From assembly GCF_900178005.1 (NCBI RefSeq), contig NZ_FXBS01000006.1, positions 930,001 to 994,000 on the forward strand: a DNA stretch of 64,000 bases, given 5' to 3'. Below, piece after piece: positions 34,286-44,349 of the stretch (position 1 is its first letter; every line of letters starts with the position of its first letter). The DNA is from Tuberibacillus sp. Marseille-P3662. Lineage in GTDB: Bacteria; Bacillota; Bacilli; Bacillales; Sporolactobacillaceae. The notes beneath the pieces are model-generated. The model was not told where the DNA came from. It saw only the letters and a list, made by a program, of their open reading frames with translations, and searched no databases. The position numbers and the translations under genes were made by a program.

Positions 34286-36392
34286 TCAACAAAATATTTA
34301 TCGCATAGAAGGCTTGACCTGAGCGCACTGCTCTGCTCGGTTCGAGCAGAACGTTAAAGATATATCGACCGTAGAAGATGCTTCGGTCAATTTTGGTGCG
34401 TCCAAATTAACAGTTTACGGTCAAGCTAACATCAAACAGTTAGAAAAAGCCGGTGCTTTTGAAAACTTGAAGGTATATCCAGAGAACGAACAACATAACG
34501 AAGCAAAACAACCTGTATGGAAAAACCGAGAATTTCTACAGATTGTGTTGTCTGCCTTGCTATTTCTAGCCGGTTGGTTAATGGAAACGCAAGTCGAGGA
34601 AATGAGTGGGGTGGGGATCACCGCTTATGTCGCATCAATTATCATTGGCGGTCATAAGCTCCTCCGTACAGGACTTCAGAACCTCGTAATGTTACAGTTT
34701 GAGATGAATACACTGATGGCGATTGCTGTCATCGGAGCGGCTGCGATTGGTGCCTGGGGTGAAGGTGCGGTTGTGGTTATCTTGTTTGCGATAAGTGAAA
34801 TGATGGAAAATTATTCAATGGACAAGGCTCGAGATTCGATCCGTTCACTGATGGAGATTGCACCGAAGGAAGCCATGATAAGGCGTGGTGATGAGGAACT
34901 AAACATTCCTATTGACGATATTCAAATCGGTGACATCATGATTGTTAAGCCGGGAGAGAAGCTGGCGATGGATGGGACTGTCGTTAAAGGGACATCAACC
35001 CTTAATCAGGCAGCTATTACCGGTGAATCTGCCCCGGTGACAAAAACGACTGATGATGAGGTGTTTGCCGGTACCCTCAACGAGGAAGGCCTACTGGAAG
35101 TTGAAGTTACAAAACGAGCCGATAATACGACCCTTGCGAAGATCATTCATCTCGTCGAGGAAGCTCAAGCTGAACGAGCACCGTCGCAGACATTCGTTGA
35201 TAAGTTCGCGAAATATTACACACCTGCTATTATGGTCGTGGCTATCATCCTGAGCATTGCACCACCGCTTTTGTTTGGTGCCGCTTGGGATGCTTGGATT
35301 TACCGCGGATTGGCTTTATTAATTGTTGGTTGTCCTTGTGCCTTGATCATTTCCACACCCGTTTCAATCGTAACGGCCATCGGCAATGCCGCGCAAAGCG
35401 GTGTATTGATTAAAGGGGGCGTGTATTTAGAGGAAACCGGAGCGTTAGATACGATTGCTTTTGATAAAACGGGGACTTTGACAAAAGGCACACCTGCCGT
35501 GACAGATTTGATTCCTTTTGGAGATGCCAGTGAAAGTGACATTCTAACGATGGCCGCAACCCTTGAAAAGGGATCCGGGCATCCACTTGCATCCGCTATT
35601 TTGCTGAAAGCTGGAGAGAAGGACATCGACCTGTCTAAGTCAGAGGTCAATGATTTTTCTTCGATCACAGGTAAGGGTGTCAAAGCTTCAGTGAATGGAA
35701 CCGTCTATCGTGTTGGTCATCCATCTTTGTTTGAAGAACTGGGAATCGATTTGTCAGAAGTGAACAACACTCTTGATGCCCTACAGATGGAAGGAAAAAC
35801 CGTGATGGTGTTGGGAACAGAAAAAGAGATTATGGGCCTTATTGCTGTCAGAGATGTGATCAGACAAGACGCGAAGAAGGTCATTGAAAAACTTCATGGC
35901 TTAGGCATTAATCGGACAGTGATGTTAACAGGAGATAACGAAGCAACGGCCCAAGCCATTGGCAAGCAGATCGGAATAACGGATGTTCAAGCCGAATTGT
36001 TACCGGAAGATAAGTTAACAGCTATTAAACTGCAACGAGAAAATGATGATAAAATCGCCATGGTTGGTGATGGTGTCAATGACGCTCCAGCTTTGGCTAC
36101 ATCGACTGTCGGGATTGCGATGGGCGGGGCTGGAACCGACACGGCATTGGAAACCGCGGACATTGTCTTAATGGCCGATGATTTGGATAAACTGCCGTTC
36201 AGCGTTAAACTCAGTCGTCGGGCACTCGTCATTATCAAGCAAAATATGACCTTTGCCTTCGCTATCAAAGCTGTCGCGATTTTGTTGATCTTTCCAGGCT
36301 GGCTCTCGTTGTGGATGGCAGTGTTTGCCGATATGGGAGCCACCGTGATCGTCACGTTAAACGCCCTAAGATTGTTGAGAGTGAAGGAATGA
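34269..36392 (+). CDS. cadA: Cd/Zn/Pb-exporting P1B-ATPase CadA with an in-frame UGA in its metal-binding motif
   Basis: Full-length CadA frame of 707 residues from TTG 34269, which follows a GGAGGAGGGGG ribosome site and overlaps cadC. The N-terminal heavy-metal domain reads RIEGLT-[UGA]-AHCSARFEQN: the UGA at 34320-34322 (codon 18) replaces the first Cys of the expected CxxC; Cys21 is intact. Downstream the domain and the pump are undamaged, with TGES, CPC (Cys355, Cys357), DKTGT (Asp399), GHPLA and GDGVNDAPAL. If read as stop, the ATPase would need to restart; TTG 34467 is the first possible start but has no ribosome site. If read as selenocysteine, the site is UxxC. A hairpin follows at 34332-34350. 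Confidence 0.85.
34332..34350 (+). promoter_or_regulatory. SECIS-like hairpin after the cadA UGA (candidate)
   Basis: TCTGCTC (34332-34338) and GAGCAGA (34344-34350) pair perfectly around the loop GGTTC. The loop starts 16 bases after the UGA and opens with G. Published bacterial SECIS rules require a loop 16-37 nt downstream with a G in the first two loop positions; E. coli fdhF has loop GGUCU at 18 nt. The hairpin is built from GC-rich codons (GCT CGG TTC GAG CAG) in a less GC-rich gene. A chance hairpin cannot be excluded. Confidence 0.4.
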
Positions 36393-36411
36393 ATCCTGTC
36401 AGGAACGATAT

Positions 36412-36455
36412 AAAAGCCTCCTGGGTCACGACGACTGACTCGGGAGGCTTTTTTT
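36412..36455 (+). terminator. Terminator of cadC-cadA
   Basis: Stem AAAAGCCTCC / GGAGGCTTTT (36412-36421 with 36443-36452) followed by more T; 21-base loop with inner pairing. Confidence 0.85.
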
Positions 36456-36468
36456 GTGCTGGCAACTA

Positions 36469-36948
36469 TCAGTGTCTTACCTTAGGGTAGATGGTAATCA
36501 TTCGTACGATTGTGATGATGAAGTAGATAGGGAGAACGAGATTTAAGATCCAATCGTTAAGGTGTAATAGATCCACAATTAAATAGAGTAGGATAGGCAC
36601 AGTTAAAACAAAGGTACATATTTTCCATAATTGCCTGTATGTCAATTTTCTGTGTAAGAGTGTTCTTAATATCATACAGATGGCTGCAAGGAGCGATATG
36701 CCCATAATACATAAGATAACTAGCGGAAGGTAATAAAGAAATAAAAGATAGACTAAGTATAAAGCAAGTGGAACATCATTCGTAAATTCCCGCTCAGAAA
36801 TAAGTTCAGGACTATTTAGCAGCAATGGGATGAACATAAGTATAAAGATATAACTGATCACATAACCCATATTGACACGATTTAGCCTGAATATGACGTC
36901 TTTTTTAGGCAATAAAAGACTGTTTTTAAAAGCAGTTAGTAAATCCAA
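36469..36948 (-). CDS. Hypothetical membrane protein
   Basis: A 159-residue protein with four hydrophobic helices (about 29-45, 61-87, 108-125, 130-150). The N-terminus LLTAFKNSLLLPKKDVIFRL is amphipathic and resembles the start of DUF1189/Yip1-like proteins, but the extracytoplasmic domain is missing and the match is weak. The start is TTG 36948 behind GAGAGG. It is convergent with cadA. Function unknown. Confidence 0.6.
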   Translation of the reverse strand: MDLLTAFKNSLLLPKKDVIFRLNRVNMGYVISYIFILMFIPLLLNSPELISEREFTNDVPLALYLVYLLFLYYLPLVILCIMGISLLAAICMILRTLLHRKLTYRQLWKICTFVLTVPILLYLIVDLLHLNDWILNLVLPIYFIITIVRMITIYPKVRH

Positions 36949-37156
36949 AGGTTGTCAACCTCTCTAGGTCATCAATATCTATTTACTAGTATATATTAAT
37001 ATGTTTATTCGTCTGTAGCAAACCCTTCATTGAGATTATGGGAAAGGATAGGCCGGAGAAGACAGTCAATAGTTAAGAATTTTAGGGGCATGCTCCACTT
37101 TTTTTAGAATATAATCTTAGAAAACGCCCGTAATACAATTGAGAGGAGCAAACCAT

Positions 37157-39106
37157 ATGCCTGAAGAGGAAAAACATTTAGACACGCTTTTGACGGAAAA
37201 TAGAACATTCACTCCATCGGAAGCATTCAAGGCACGAGCCAACGTCAACGACCCAAATATTTATGAGCGTGCGGCAGCTGATCCAGAGGCTTATTGGGCT
37301 GAAGAGGCGAAGAACATTACATGGTTCAGGCCATACAATAAGATTCTTAAGTGGGATCCGCCCCATGCTGAGTGGTTCGTCGGTGGTAAATTAAACGCAG
37401 CATACAACTGTGTTGATCGGCATCGCGAAGGGTCAAGAAAAAATAAAGCTGCCCTAATTTGGGAAGGTGAACCTGGGGACAGTCAAGTATTGACTTATGA
37501 CATGCTCGGGCGGGAAGTCGATAAAGCAGCCCACATGTTAAGCAATCTCGGCGTGAAAAAAGGCGACCGGGTTGCGGTTTATTTACCAATGATTCCTGAA
37601 CTGCCTATTTCCTTATTAGCATGCGCTAAACTTGGAGCCATTCACACAGTTGTTTTTGGCGGCTTTTCTTCCAAATCGCTACAGGAACGCATTGTTGACG
37701 CTGATGCCAAACTGGTGATTACGGCAGATGCGGGATGGAGAGGCGGTAAGCCGCTGCCGCTTAAAGCAAACGCGGATGAGGCAGTAGCGGGAACCTCGGT
37801 TGAACATGTTTTAGTTGTTGATCGTGTTGGCGAACAGGCTAAAGCTGAGAAGAATCCGGATCGTGATGTTAGCTGGCATGAATTAATAGCGAAACAACCC
37901 TCTACACCGTTCCCTGCAGAAGAAATGGATACGGAAGACGTGTTATATCTTCTATATACATCGGGAACAACGGGCAAACCCAAAGGTGTGACTCATACCA
38001 CAGGCGGCTATATGGTCGGTGTGAACAATTCGATGCGAACGGTGTTTGACCTCAAAGATGAAGATGTTTTTTTCTGTACGGCTGATATTGGCTGGGTCAC
38101 CGGCCATACCTATATTGTCTACGGTCCGCTCTCAGCAGGTGCAACCACCGTGATGTATGAAGGTGCACCCAATTACCCTGACCGTGACCGTTTTTGGGAC
38201 ATTGTTGAAAAATATGGCGTGACAACATTTTATACAGCACCAACCTCGATTCGGACATTTATGAAATGGGGCCCTGAATATGTCGAAAAACACAATCTTG
38301 ATAGTTTGAGGTTACTAGGAACCGTCGGAGAACCGATTAATCCTGAAGCATGGATGTGGTTTCACAAGTACATTGGCAAAGAAAAGGCACCCATTGTCGA
38401 TACGTGGTGGCAAACGGAAACCGGCTGTGCCATGATTGCCCCCTTACCAGGAATAACGGCAACTAAGCCGGGGTCGGCAACAAAACCGGTTCCGGGAATT
38501 AGTGTCGATGTTGTTGATCATGACGGCCATTCGGTTGAACCGGGTAATGGCGGCTCTCTTGTGATCACAAAACCATGGCCATCGATGCTTCGAACCATTT
38601 GGGGAGATGATGAACGATTCCGTAACACTTATTTTGGCGACTTCCCTGGTATCTATTTACCAGGAGATGGTGCACATAAGGACGAGGATAACTACGTTTG
38701 GATTCTTGGTCGCATGGATGATGTCATTAACGTCTCCGGACACCGTATTGGTACGGCCGAAGTGGAAAGTGCGTTGGTCAGTCATTCTTCCGTCGCAGAA
38801 TCAGCAGTGATTGGCCGCTCACATGAAGTTAAGGGTCAGGCGATTACTGCTTTTGTCACATTAAAAGAAGGCGTAACTTCAGGGGACGAAATTATAAAAG
38901 AACTTAAACAGGTTGTTGTTAATCAGATTGGTGCCATTGCACGACCGGAGGAGCTAGTATTAACCAACGAACTTCCGAAAACGCGGAGTGCAAAAATTAT
39001 GCGCCGACTCTTGCGGGATATCGCAGAAGGTCGTGACATCGGCAATACGACAACACTCGCTGATCCCAGTGTGGTTGAGTCCCTCCAAGCAGCTTTTAAA
39101 AGGTAA
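37157..39106 (+). CDS. acsA: Acetyl-CoA synthetase (acetate-CoA ligase, AMP-forming)
   Basis: A 649-residue ligase with the length of the E. coli Acs type rather than the shorter Bacillus AcsA. It has the acetyl-CoA synthetase N-terminal extension, [20 protein letters not shown], and the C-terminal [13 protein letters not shown] with the catalytic Lys that is regulated by acetylation in the family. It converts acetate, ATP and CoA to acetyl-CoA. ATG 37157 is chosen for GAGAGGAG upstream. It is monocistronic with a strong terminator. Confidence 0.94.
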   Translation: MPEEEKHLDTLLTENRTFTPSEAFKARANVNDPNIYERAAADPEAYWAEEAKNITWFRPYNKILKWDPPHAEWFVGGKLNAAYNCVDRHREGSRKNKAALIWEGEPGDSQVLTYDMLGREVDKAAHMLSNLGVKKGDRVAVYLPMIPELPISLLACAKLGAIHTVVFGGFSSKSLQERIVDADAKLVITADAGWRGGKPLPLKANADEAVAGTSVEHVLVVDRVGEQAKAEKNPDRDVSWHELIAKQPSTPFPAEEMDTEDVLYLLYTSGTTGKPKGVTHTTGGYMVGVNNSMRTVFDLKDEDVFFCTADIGWVTGHTYIVYGPLSAGATTVMYEGAPNYPDRDRFWDIVEKYGVTTFYTAPTSIRTFMKWGPEYVEKHNLDSLRLLGTVGEPINPEAWMWFHKYIGKEKAPIVDTWWQTETGCAMIAPLPGITATKPGSATKPVPGISVDVVDHDGHSVEPGNGGSLVITKPWPSMLRTIWGDDERFRNTYFGDFPGIYLPGDGAHKDEDNYVWILGRMDDVINVSGHRIGTAEVESALVSHSSVAESAVIGRSHEVKGQAITAFVTLKEGVTSGDEIIKELKQVVVNQIGAIARPEELVLTNELPKTRSAKIMRRLLRDIAEGRDIGNTTTLADPSVVESLQAAFKR

Positions 39107-39157
39107 TAACCTGTCCCTGAGTAAAAATCACTTTTAAACTTAAAAAAAGTTATGGCG

Positions 39158-39202
39158 AAAGACTGTTATCGGTCAAAAGATCGGTAACAGTCTTTTTTTG
39201 CA
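39158..39202 (+). terminator. Terminator after acetyl-CoA synthetase
   Basis: 14-bp stem AAAGACTGTTATCG / CGGTAACAGTCTTT (one wobble) followed by TTTTG. Confidence 0.88.
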
Positions 39203-39263
39203 ATATAATCCATGCAAATGGTCAATATTAGAGGATAGGACAATTGTTAAAGGAGGTTAGGCG

Positions 39264-40964
39264 ATGTTTCGGAAAAAAGCCGGCGAAGCCATGATGGATC
39301 TGTTGATCGATTGGGGCGTCGATCATATCTACGGCATGCCAGGGGATTCTATTAACTCCATTTTCGAGCCGCTTAGGAAAGTGCAGGATGACATCAAATT
39401 TGTGCAGGTTAGACACGAAGAAGCTGGAGCGCTTTCTGCTGCAGCCTATGCAAAATTAACGGGGAAACTCGGTGTTTGTACAGGGATTGCTGGCCCTGGG
39501 GCCATTCATTTGTTAAACGGTTTATATGACGCCAAATTGGATCAAGTCCCTGTACTTGCGATTGCTGGTCAAGTAGAAACGGACTTGATAGGAACCGACT
39601 TCTTCCAAGAAGTTAATTTAGATCGACTGTTTGACGATGTTGCTGTGTATAACGAGCGGGTGATGTCAGCAGAACAACTGCCAACAGTTCTGAACCAGGC
39701 GATCCGCGAAGCTTATTCAAAAAAAGGTGTCGCCGTTTTGACGATTCCGGACGATATTCCGAAAATGGAAGTGGATAGTACGGCACGCCACACGGTGTCA
39801 TTTAAGGTAGAATCCAATCCTCTTCCAGAAGAAAAAGATCTTGAACAAGCACAAGAATTATTAACTAAAGCGCAAAAGCCCGTGATTTTGGCAGGAAAGG
39901 GTTCGCGAGACGCAAAGGACACCCTGCTGAACTTTGCGGAAACGTTGGGAGCACCGGTTGTGCTATCACTCCCTGGAAAAGGGATTATACCGGATGAGCA
40001 CCCCTATTGCTTAGGTGGATTAGGGCTCATAGGAACAAAACCTGCGTACCAAGCCATGAATGAGGCTGATACATTAGTGATGGTAGGCACATCGTTCCCG
40101 TTTGTCGAGTTCTTACCTGCTGATGCTCATACCATTCATATTGATGTTGATCCCACCGAAATCGGTAAGCGTTATCCGATTGATGTTGGGCTTGCGGGTG
40201 ATGCTGAACGGACACTCAATTGGCTTAACACAAACCTTGAAAGGACAAGTGACCGATCATTTCTAGAACAATGCCAACAACATATGAACGCTTGGTGGAA
40301 GGAGATGGATCAGCAAGAAGCGGATGCATCAGTACCTATTAAACCCCAGCGGGTCATTCATGCCCTCCAACAAGTGGTTGATGAGGATGCCGTTTTATCG
40401 ACGGATGTTGGGAATGTCACCGTTTGGATGGCGAGAAACTTTCGCATGACCCATCAGAAGTTTGTGATTTCGGGTTGGCTGGCCACGCTTGGCTGCGGTC
40501 TTCCGGGAGCACTGGCCGGAAAAATAGCCTATCCTGACAAGCAGGTATTTGCTATTTGCGGCGATGGTGGTTTTGGGATGACGATGAATGACTTTGTTAC
40601 CGCCGTTAAATATCAATTTCCGATCATTGTCGTTGTCTTTAACAATGATAAGATCGCCATGATTAAGTATGAACAGGAATCGATGGGCAATGCTGAATTT
40701 GGTACGAATTTAAATAATCCAAATTTCGCTCGTTTTGCCGAAGCATGTGGCGGCATCGGCTTTCGCGTGGAACAACCAGAGGATTTGCTCCCGGCATTTA
40801 AAAGTGCGGTCGCGTCAAACAAGCCTTGTATTATTGATGTTGTGGTTGACGCTGAGGAAGCCCCTATGCCTGCCAAGATTACCTTTAGTCAAGCGGCCCG
40901 GTACGCCCAACATATGTTTAAAGAATTTATGGCAGAAGGGAAAATCGATTTACCGCCTCTATAA
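39264..40964 (+). CDS. Thiamine-dependent pyruvate oxidase (YdaP-like)
   Basis: A 566-residue TPP- and FAD-dependent enzyme of the acetolactate synthase/pyruvate oxidase superfamily. It shows the TPP glutamate in RHEEAGA, IAGPGAIHLLNGLYDAK, and the TPP-Mg motif GDGGFGMTMNDF...NN. The close similarity of GMPGDSINSIFEPLRK to YdaP/PoxB-type proteins points to pyruvate oxidase (pyruvate to acetate or acetyl phosphate) rather than acetolactate synthase. Acetyl-CoA synthetase just upstream would recapture acetate, so the two make functional sense together although separately transcribed. Ribosome site AAAGGAGG. Confidence 0.86.
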   Translation: MFRKKAGEAMMDLLIDWGVDHIYGMPGDSINSIFEPLRKVQDDIKFVQVRHEEAGALSAAAYAKLTGKLGVCTGIAGPGAIHLLNGLYDAKLDQVPVLAIAGQVETDLIGTDFFQEVNLDRLFDDVAVYNERVMSAEQLPTVLNQAIREAYSKKGVAVLTIPDDIPKMEVDSTARHTVSFKVESNPLPEEKDLEQAQELLTKAQKPVILAGKGSRDAKDTLLNFAETLGAPVVLSLPGKGIIPDEHPYCLGGLGLIGTKPAYQAMNEADTLVMVGTSFPFVEFLPADAHTIHIDVDPTEIGKRYPIDVGLAGDAERTLNWLNTNLERTSDRSFLEQCQQHMNAWWKEMDQQEADASVPIKPQRVIHALQQVVDEDAVLSTDVGNVTVWMARNFRMTHQKFVISGWLATLGCGLPGALAGKIAYPDKQVFAICGDGGFGMTMNDFVTAVKYQFPIIVVVFNNDKIAMIKYEQESMGNAEFGTNLNNPNFARFAEACGGIGFRVEQPEDLLPAFKSAVASNKPCIIDVVVDAEEAPMPAKITFSQAARYAQHMFKEFMAEGKIDLPPL

Positions 40965-41023
40965 CATTAATGCATGTTAATATAGACTTAAATCATAAAG
41001 ATGACATCAAATAAGTAGGTGAA

Positions 41024-42523
41024 ATGATGCCGGGTCTATTATTAGCAGATCGAGATCATACGGAACGAATGGGGATACGTTGGTTTATTCAATCCAATCG
41101 TATCCCATTTGAATCAATAGGAGAAGCAGGCAATATTGATGATACTCTGTCATATATTGAATCCTATCAACCTGACGTCGTGTGTTTGGAATTGGAAATG
41201 ATTCCATCTAATCGAATGACCGACATCGTGTTAACGATTCGGCAATATGTACCGACCGTCATTTGTTTAACTGTGGAAGCCGTTTTTGAAAGAGCTGTAC
41301 AGTCTATTGAATTACACACAATCTCCCTGCTTGTCAAGCCTCTATCACATGAACAATTAAAATTAACTTTGCAAAGAGCCGCCAAAAGCTCTATTAGTAA
41401 AATTCAAGAGGACAAAGGAACCCAACCATCCAGTACACATATATCTTATCCATCCTTGTTTATCAATCAGCCATTAAAACAGCAAGAATACAGTTTGATT
41501 TTATTACGTCCTGAAAAGACCGACCATGTATCGACATTATATCAATGGTTAGACCAATATCCCACGCCGTATCCGGTTACATACTTTGTTCTAAGAAAAG
41601 ATGTTGCTTGTGTGCTGCGGGTTCCAAAACAAGATGAAACCATTATCCTGCAACAGGAAGGCCAACGCATGATCCAGCGATGGTCGAGTGAATATCCCAA
41701 CCGCCGCCTGAATTTAGCCATTCATCCGGCTTCAGTTGAGTCAGCAAGTTTACATGCAATGTATTTGAAAACAATTAATCTATTTAAACTCAGTTTTTTC
41801 AAAGGTATGCAGCAGCTATTTTGGGTCAACCATGAAATGGATTTTGTCTCCATCGATCCTTTTTTGACACCTGAGGAGCAAAGGAAATGGATGACGTTTC
41901 TGGAAGAGGGAGATAAACAAGGCGTCAAGAACTGGCTGTATCAAAATTTTTCGGACTTTCAATCCCCTTATCCTGATCCCGAATTGATACGCGTCCGGTT
42001 TACTAGTATTTTGGCACAATTTCGGCGATTTATGAAAACGTATCATTTAGATAAACAGAAGGAAGTTGAGAGGCATTATCATGATATTTTCCAGACCATT
42101 TTGACAGCCCCTGTGATGTTCAGCATTATTCAGGAAATGATTCTATTTGTATTTGTATTAATGGATGGCGCCTCCAAACAAAAACAAGATGCAGCCACGG
42201 ATGTGATTGAAAGAGGATTGCAATACATGGAAGCTCATTACCACCGACGTCATCTTGAACTTCGTGATGTAGCGGAACATGTTGGTATGAGTCCAAGTTA
42301 TTACAGCCATCTGATCGTAAAGAAAACAGGACAATCCTTCCGTCAAATTCTAACCAACATTCGTTTGAAAAAGGCTTGCCGGTTGCTGACAGAAACAACG
42401 ATGACTGTACGGGAGATTACGGATAAAGTGGGCTATGGTGATGCTAATTATTTTAGTCGAGTCTTTAAAAGAAATTTCGGTTTATCTCCTCGCCAATTTA
42501 GACAACACGAAAAAAGTAAGTAA
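41024..42523 (+). CDS. AraC-type response regulator with an altered receiver
   Basis: A 499-residue regulator: N-terminal receiver-like domain (1-120), a long middle region and a C-terminal AraC helix-turn-helix pair (about 400-495: VAEHVGMSPSYYSHLIVKK and ITDKVGYGDANYFSRVFK). In the receiver the phospho-acceptor position is Glu56 (PDVVCLELEM) instead of Asp; Asp9/Asp11, Thr83 and Lys105 are kept. A Glu there may mimic the phosphorylated state, so it may act without a kinase, and none is adjacent. It lies directly upstream of the BCCT-lyase-hut operon in the same direction and is the obvious candidate regulator. Confidence 0.82.
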   Translation: MMPGLLLADRDHTERMGIRWFIQSNRIPFESIGEAGNIDDTLSYIESYQPDVVCLELEMIPSNRMTDIVLTIRQYVPTVICLTVEAVFERAVQSIELHTISLLVKPLSHEQLKLTLQRAAKSSISKIQEDKGTQPSSTHISYPSLFINQPLKQQEYSLILLRPEKTDHVSTLYQWLDQYPTPYPVTYFVLRKDVACVLRVPKQDETIILQQEGQRMIQRWSSEYPNRRLNLAIHPASVESASLHAMYLKTINLFKLSFFKGMQQLFWVNHEMDFVSIDPFLTPEEQRKWMTFLEEGDKQGVKNWLYQNFSDFQSPYPDPELIRVRFTSILAQFRRFMKTYHLDKQKEVERHYHDIFQTILTAPVMFSIIQEMILFVFVLMDGASKQKQDAATDVIERGLQYMEAHYHRRHLELRDVAEHVGMSPSYYSHLIVKKTGQSFRQILTNIRLKKACRLLTETTMTVREITDKVGYGDANYFSRVFKRNFGLSPRQFRQHEKSK

Positions 42524-42530
42524 TATAAAG

Positions 42531-42559
42531 AAAAGTAAGGTTTTGACCTTGCTTTTTTT
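42531..42559 (+). terminator. Terminator between the regulator and the BCCT operon
   Basis: 11-bp stem AAAAGTAAGGT / ACCTTGCTTTT (one wobble) with a 4-base loop and a T run. It makes the BCCT operon a separate transcription unit. Confidence 0.8.
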
Positions 42560-42646
42560 GTTGTTTTGTTTAATTGATTAAATATTTAGCTTTATTCAAA
42601 TATAATACATCTATTTTTTTAAAGGTTTATAAATTAATATGATCAT

Positions 42647-42660
42647 TGAAAGCGGATTCG
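42647..42660 (+). promoter_or_regulatory. cre-like site ahead of the BCCT-hut operon
   Basis: TGAAAGCGGATTCG matches the catabolite-responsive element TGNAARCGNWWWCA at 13 of 14 positions. It lies 21 bases before the BCCT start codon, downstream of a TATAAT at 42602-42607 (42601-42606 by an offset of one), where bound CcpA would act as a roadblock. Catabolite repression of histidine use is known in Bacillus. Confidence 0.5.
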
Positions 42661-42680
42661 AAATATAAGGAGGGAATACA

Positions 42681-44294
42681 TTGAATGGTAAAAGGGTACG
42701 TTGGGGCGTTTTTTTGCCAATGGCTATTTTATTGATTGGAACAGTCCTTGTTGGGATTATTGCACCTACTAGTTTTTACAATTTACAAACAGTCATTGTG
42801 AATTTTGCTTTTAATAACTTTGGATGGTTATTTAGTTTAGTTGTCTTTGTATTAATATTTATTTGCCTGTTCTTAGGATTTTCAAAATTTGGTAATATTA
42901 GGGTTGGCGGTGATGATGCAGAACCTTTCATAAAGAAGTGGGAATGGTTTGCGATATCTCTTACAGGCGGGATCGGTACAGGTCTTTTATTCTGGGGAAC
43001 GGCCGAACCCCTTACGCACTTTATGAATCCACCACAAGCACTAGGAATTGATGCAGGTTCAGAGGAGGCTGCAACTTTTTCGATGGCTGCAGTCATGATG
43101 CAATGGACACTTGCTCCTTATGCTCTTTACGTCATTTGTGGGATTTCAGTAGCTTATACACACTATAATCTAAAACTTCCCTACAGTGTAAGCTCTACAC
43201 TTTACCCCATTTTGGGAAAAAGAGCCCTTGGATTAACCGGTACAATTGTTGACAATGTATGTATGTTTGCGATTGCGGGTGCTATGGCTGCGATACTGGG
43301 GGAAGGTGTATTGCAAATAAGTAGCGGAATTGGACATTATACATCAATCAATGACGGTCCGGTGTTGTGGGCTATTTTGATTCTTGCTATAACAGCTACA
43401 TATATTATCTCTAGTTATACCGGCCTTCAAAAAGGGATTAAATTTCTTGCTGATAACAATGCAAAGATATTTATATTTTTATTGATTTTTGTGTTAATAA
43501 TGGGGCCAACTGCCTTTATTTTCAATATTGGTACACAGGGGGCAGGAAGTTATTTAAGTAATATGGCAAAGTTACATTTATGGTTAAGTCCAATGGAAGG
43601 ATCGAGTTGGTCGAAAGATTGGCCAATTTTTGAATGGGCACTCTGGGGTGCAAATGCTCCCCTTATTGGAATGTTTCTTGCGAGGTTGTCTTACGGTAGA
43701 ACGCTAAGGCAATTTGTAACCTTTAATTTATTGCTTCCCGGTGGATTTGGTGCATTATGGTTTTGGGCCTTTGGTGGTTCTGCAATGTTTTTCGACTGGA
43801 AGAGTGGCGGCCAGCTTTGGAATATTATTAGCACTGAAGATGGAGGATTACAATTATCACTTTTTGCTTTTCTAGAAAAGTTTCCCCTTTCAACCATAAT
43901 CGGTTGGGTGATACTTGTTGCCATTTACCTTTCTTTCACAACATTAGCCGATTCATTAACAACGACAATGTCTTCACTAACGACGACCGGGAACACGATC
44001 AAGAATCCAGAACCGCCGCCAAGAATTAAAATTTTTTGGGGATCGGTTATGGGATTAATGGCTTTACTAACAGTCACGTCTGGTACTGGTGGTGAAATCT
44101 CAGGTATCGATGCTGTTAAACAAATGGCGACGTTAGCTGGATTTCCAGTCCTTTTCCTGATAATTATGCAAATATTTTCTACTGTCAAATCAATTCTTAA
44201 TCATGACAAGGTTGATCCTCCCAGTAAGACAACAGTAAACACTTATGTCAAAGGACAAAATACTGAGGTCGAATCTTCTACGACTAATTTATGA
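42681..44294 (+). CDS. BCCT-family (betaine/carnitine/choline) transporter
   Basis: A 537-residue, 12-helix secondary transporter for quaternary amines. Start TTG 42681 behind AAGGAGGG. Family motifs: GGIGTGLLFWGTAEPLTHF (96-114) and GMFLARLSYGRTLRQF. The substrate aromatic box that reads WAWW.SW in glycine-betaine carriers is here WALWGAN (319-325), so the substrate is probably not plain glycine betaine. It is AT-rich like the lyase gene 55 bases downstream, and the two precede hutU-hutI-hutG. Inferred substrate: a histidine-derived betaine such as hercynine or ergothioneine. Confidence 0.9.
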   Translation: MNGKRVRWGVFLPMAILLIGTVLVGIIAPTSFYNLQTVIVNFAFNNFGWLFSLVVFVLIFICLFLGFSKFGNIRVGGDDAEPFIKKWEWFAISLTGGIGTGLLFWGTAEPLTHFMNPPQALGIDAGSEEAATFSMAAVMMQWTLAPYALYVICGISVAYTHYNLKLPYSVSSTLYPILGKRALGLTGTIVDNVCMFAIAGAMAAILGEGVLQISSGIGHYTSINDGPVLWAILILAITATYIISSYTGLQKGIKFLADNNAKIFIFLLIFVLIMGPTAFIFNIGTQGAGSYLSNMAKLHLWLSPMEGSSWSKDWPIFEWALWGANAPLIGMFLARLSYGRTLRQFVTFNLLLPGGFGALWFWAFGGSAMFFDWKSGGQLWNIISTEDGGLQLSLFAFLEKFPLSTIIGWVILVAIYLSFTTLADSLTTTMSSLTTTGNTIKNPEPPPRIKIFWGSVMGLMALLTVTSGTGGEISGIDAVKQMATLAGFPVLFLIIMQIFSTVKSILNHDKVDPPSKTTVNTYVKGQNTEVESSTTNL

Positions 44295-44349
44295 TAAATA
44301 TAATAGTTGTTCTAAATAACATTGTAACCGGAGTATCGGGGGTGCTTTC

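Noticed and set aside
34467-36392. cadA starting at TTG 34467
   Set aside because: No ribosome site there, and the frame upstream encodes a complete heavy-metal domain with a good start at TTG 34269; only the UGA interrupts it.
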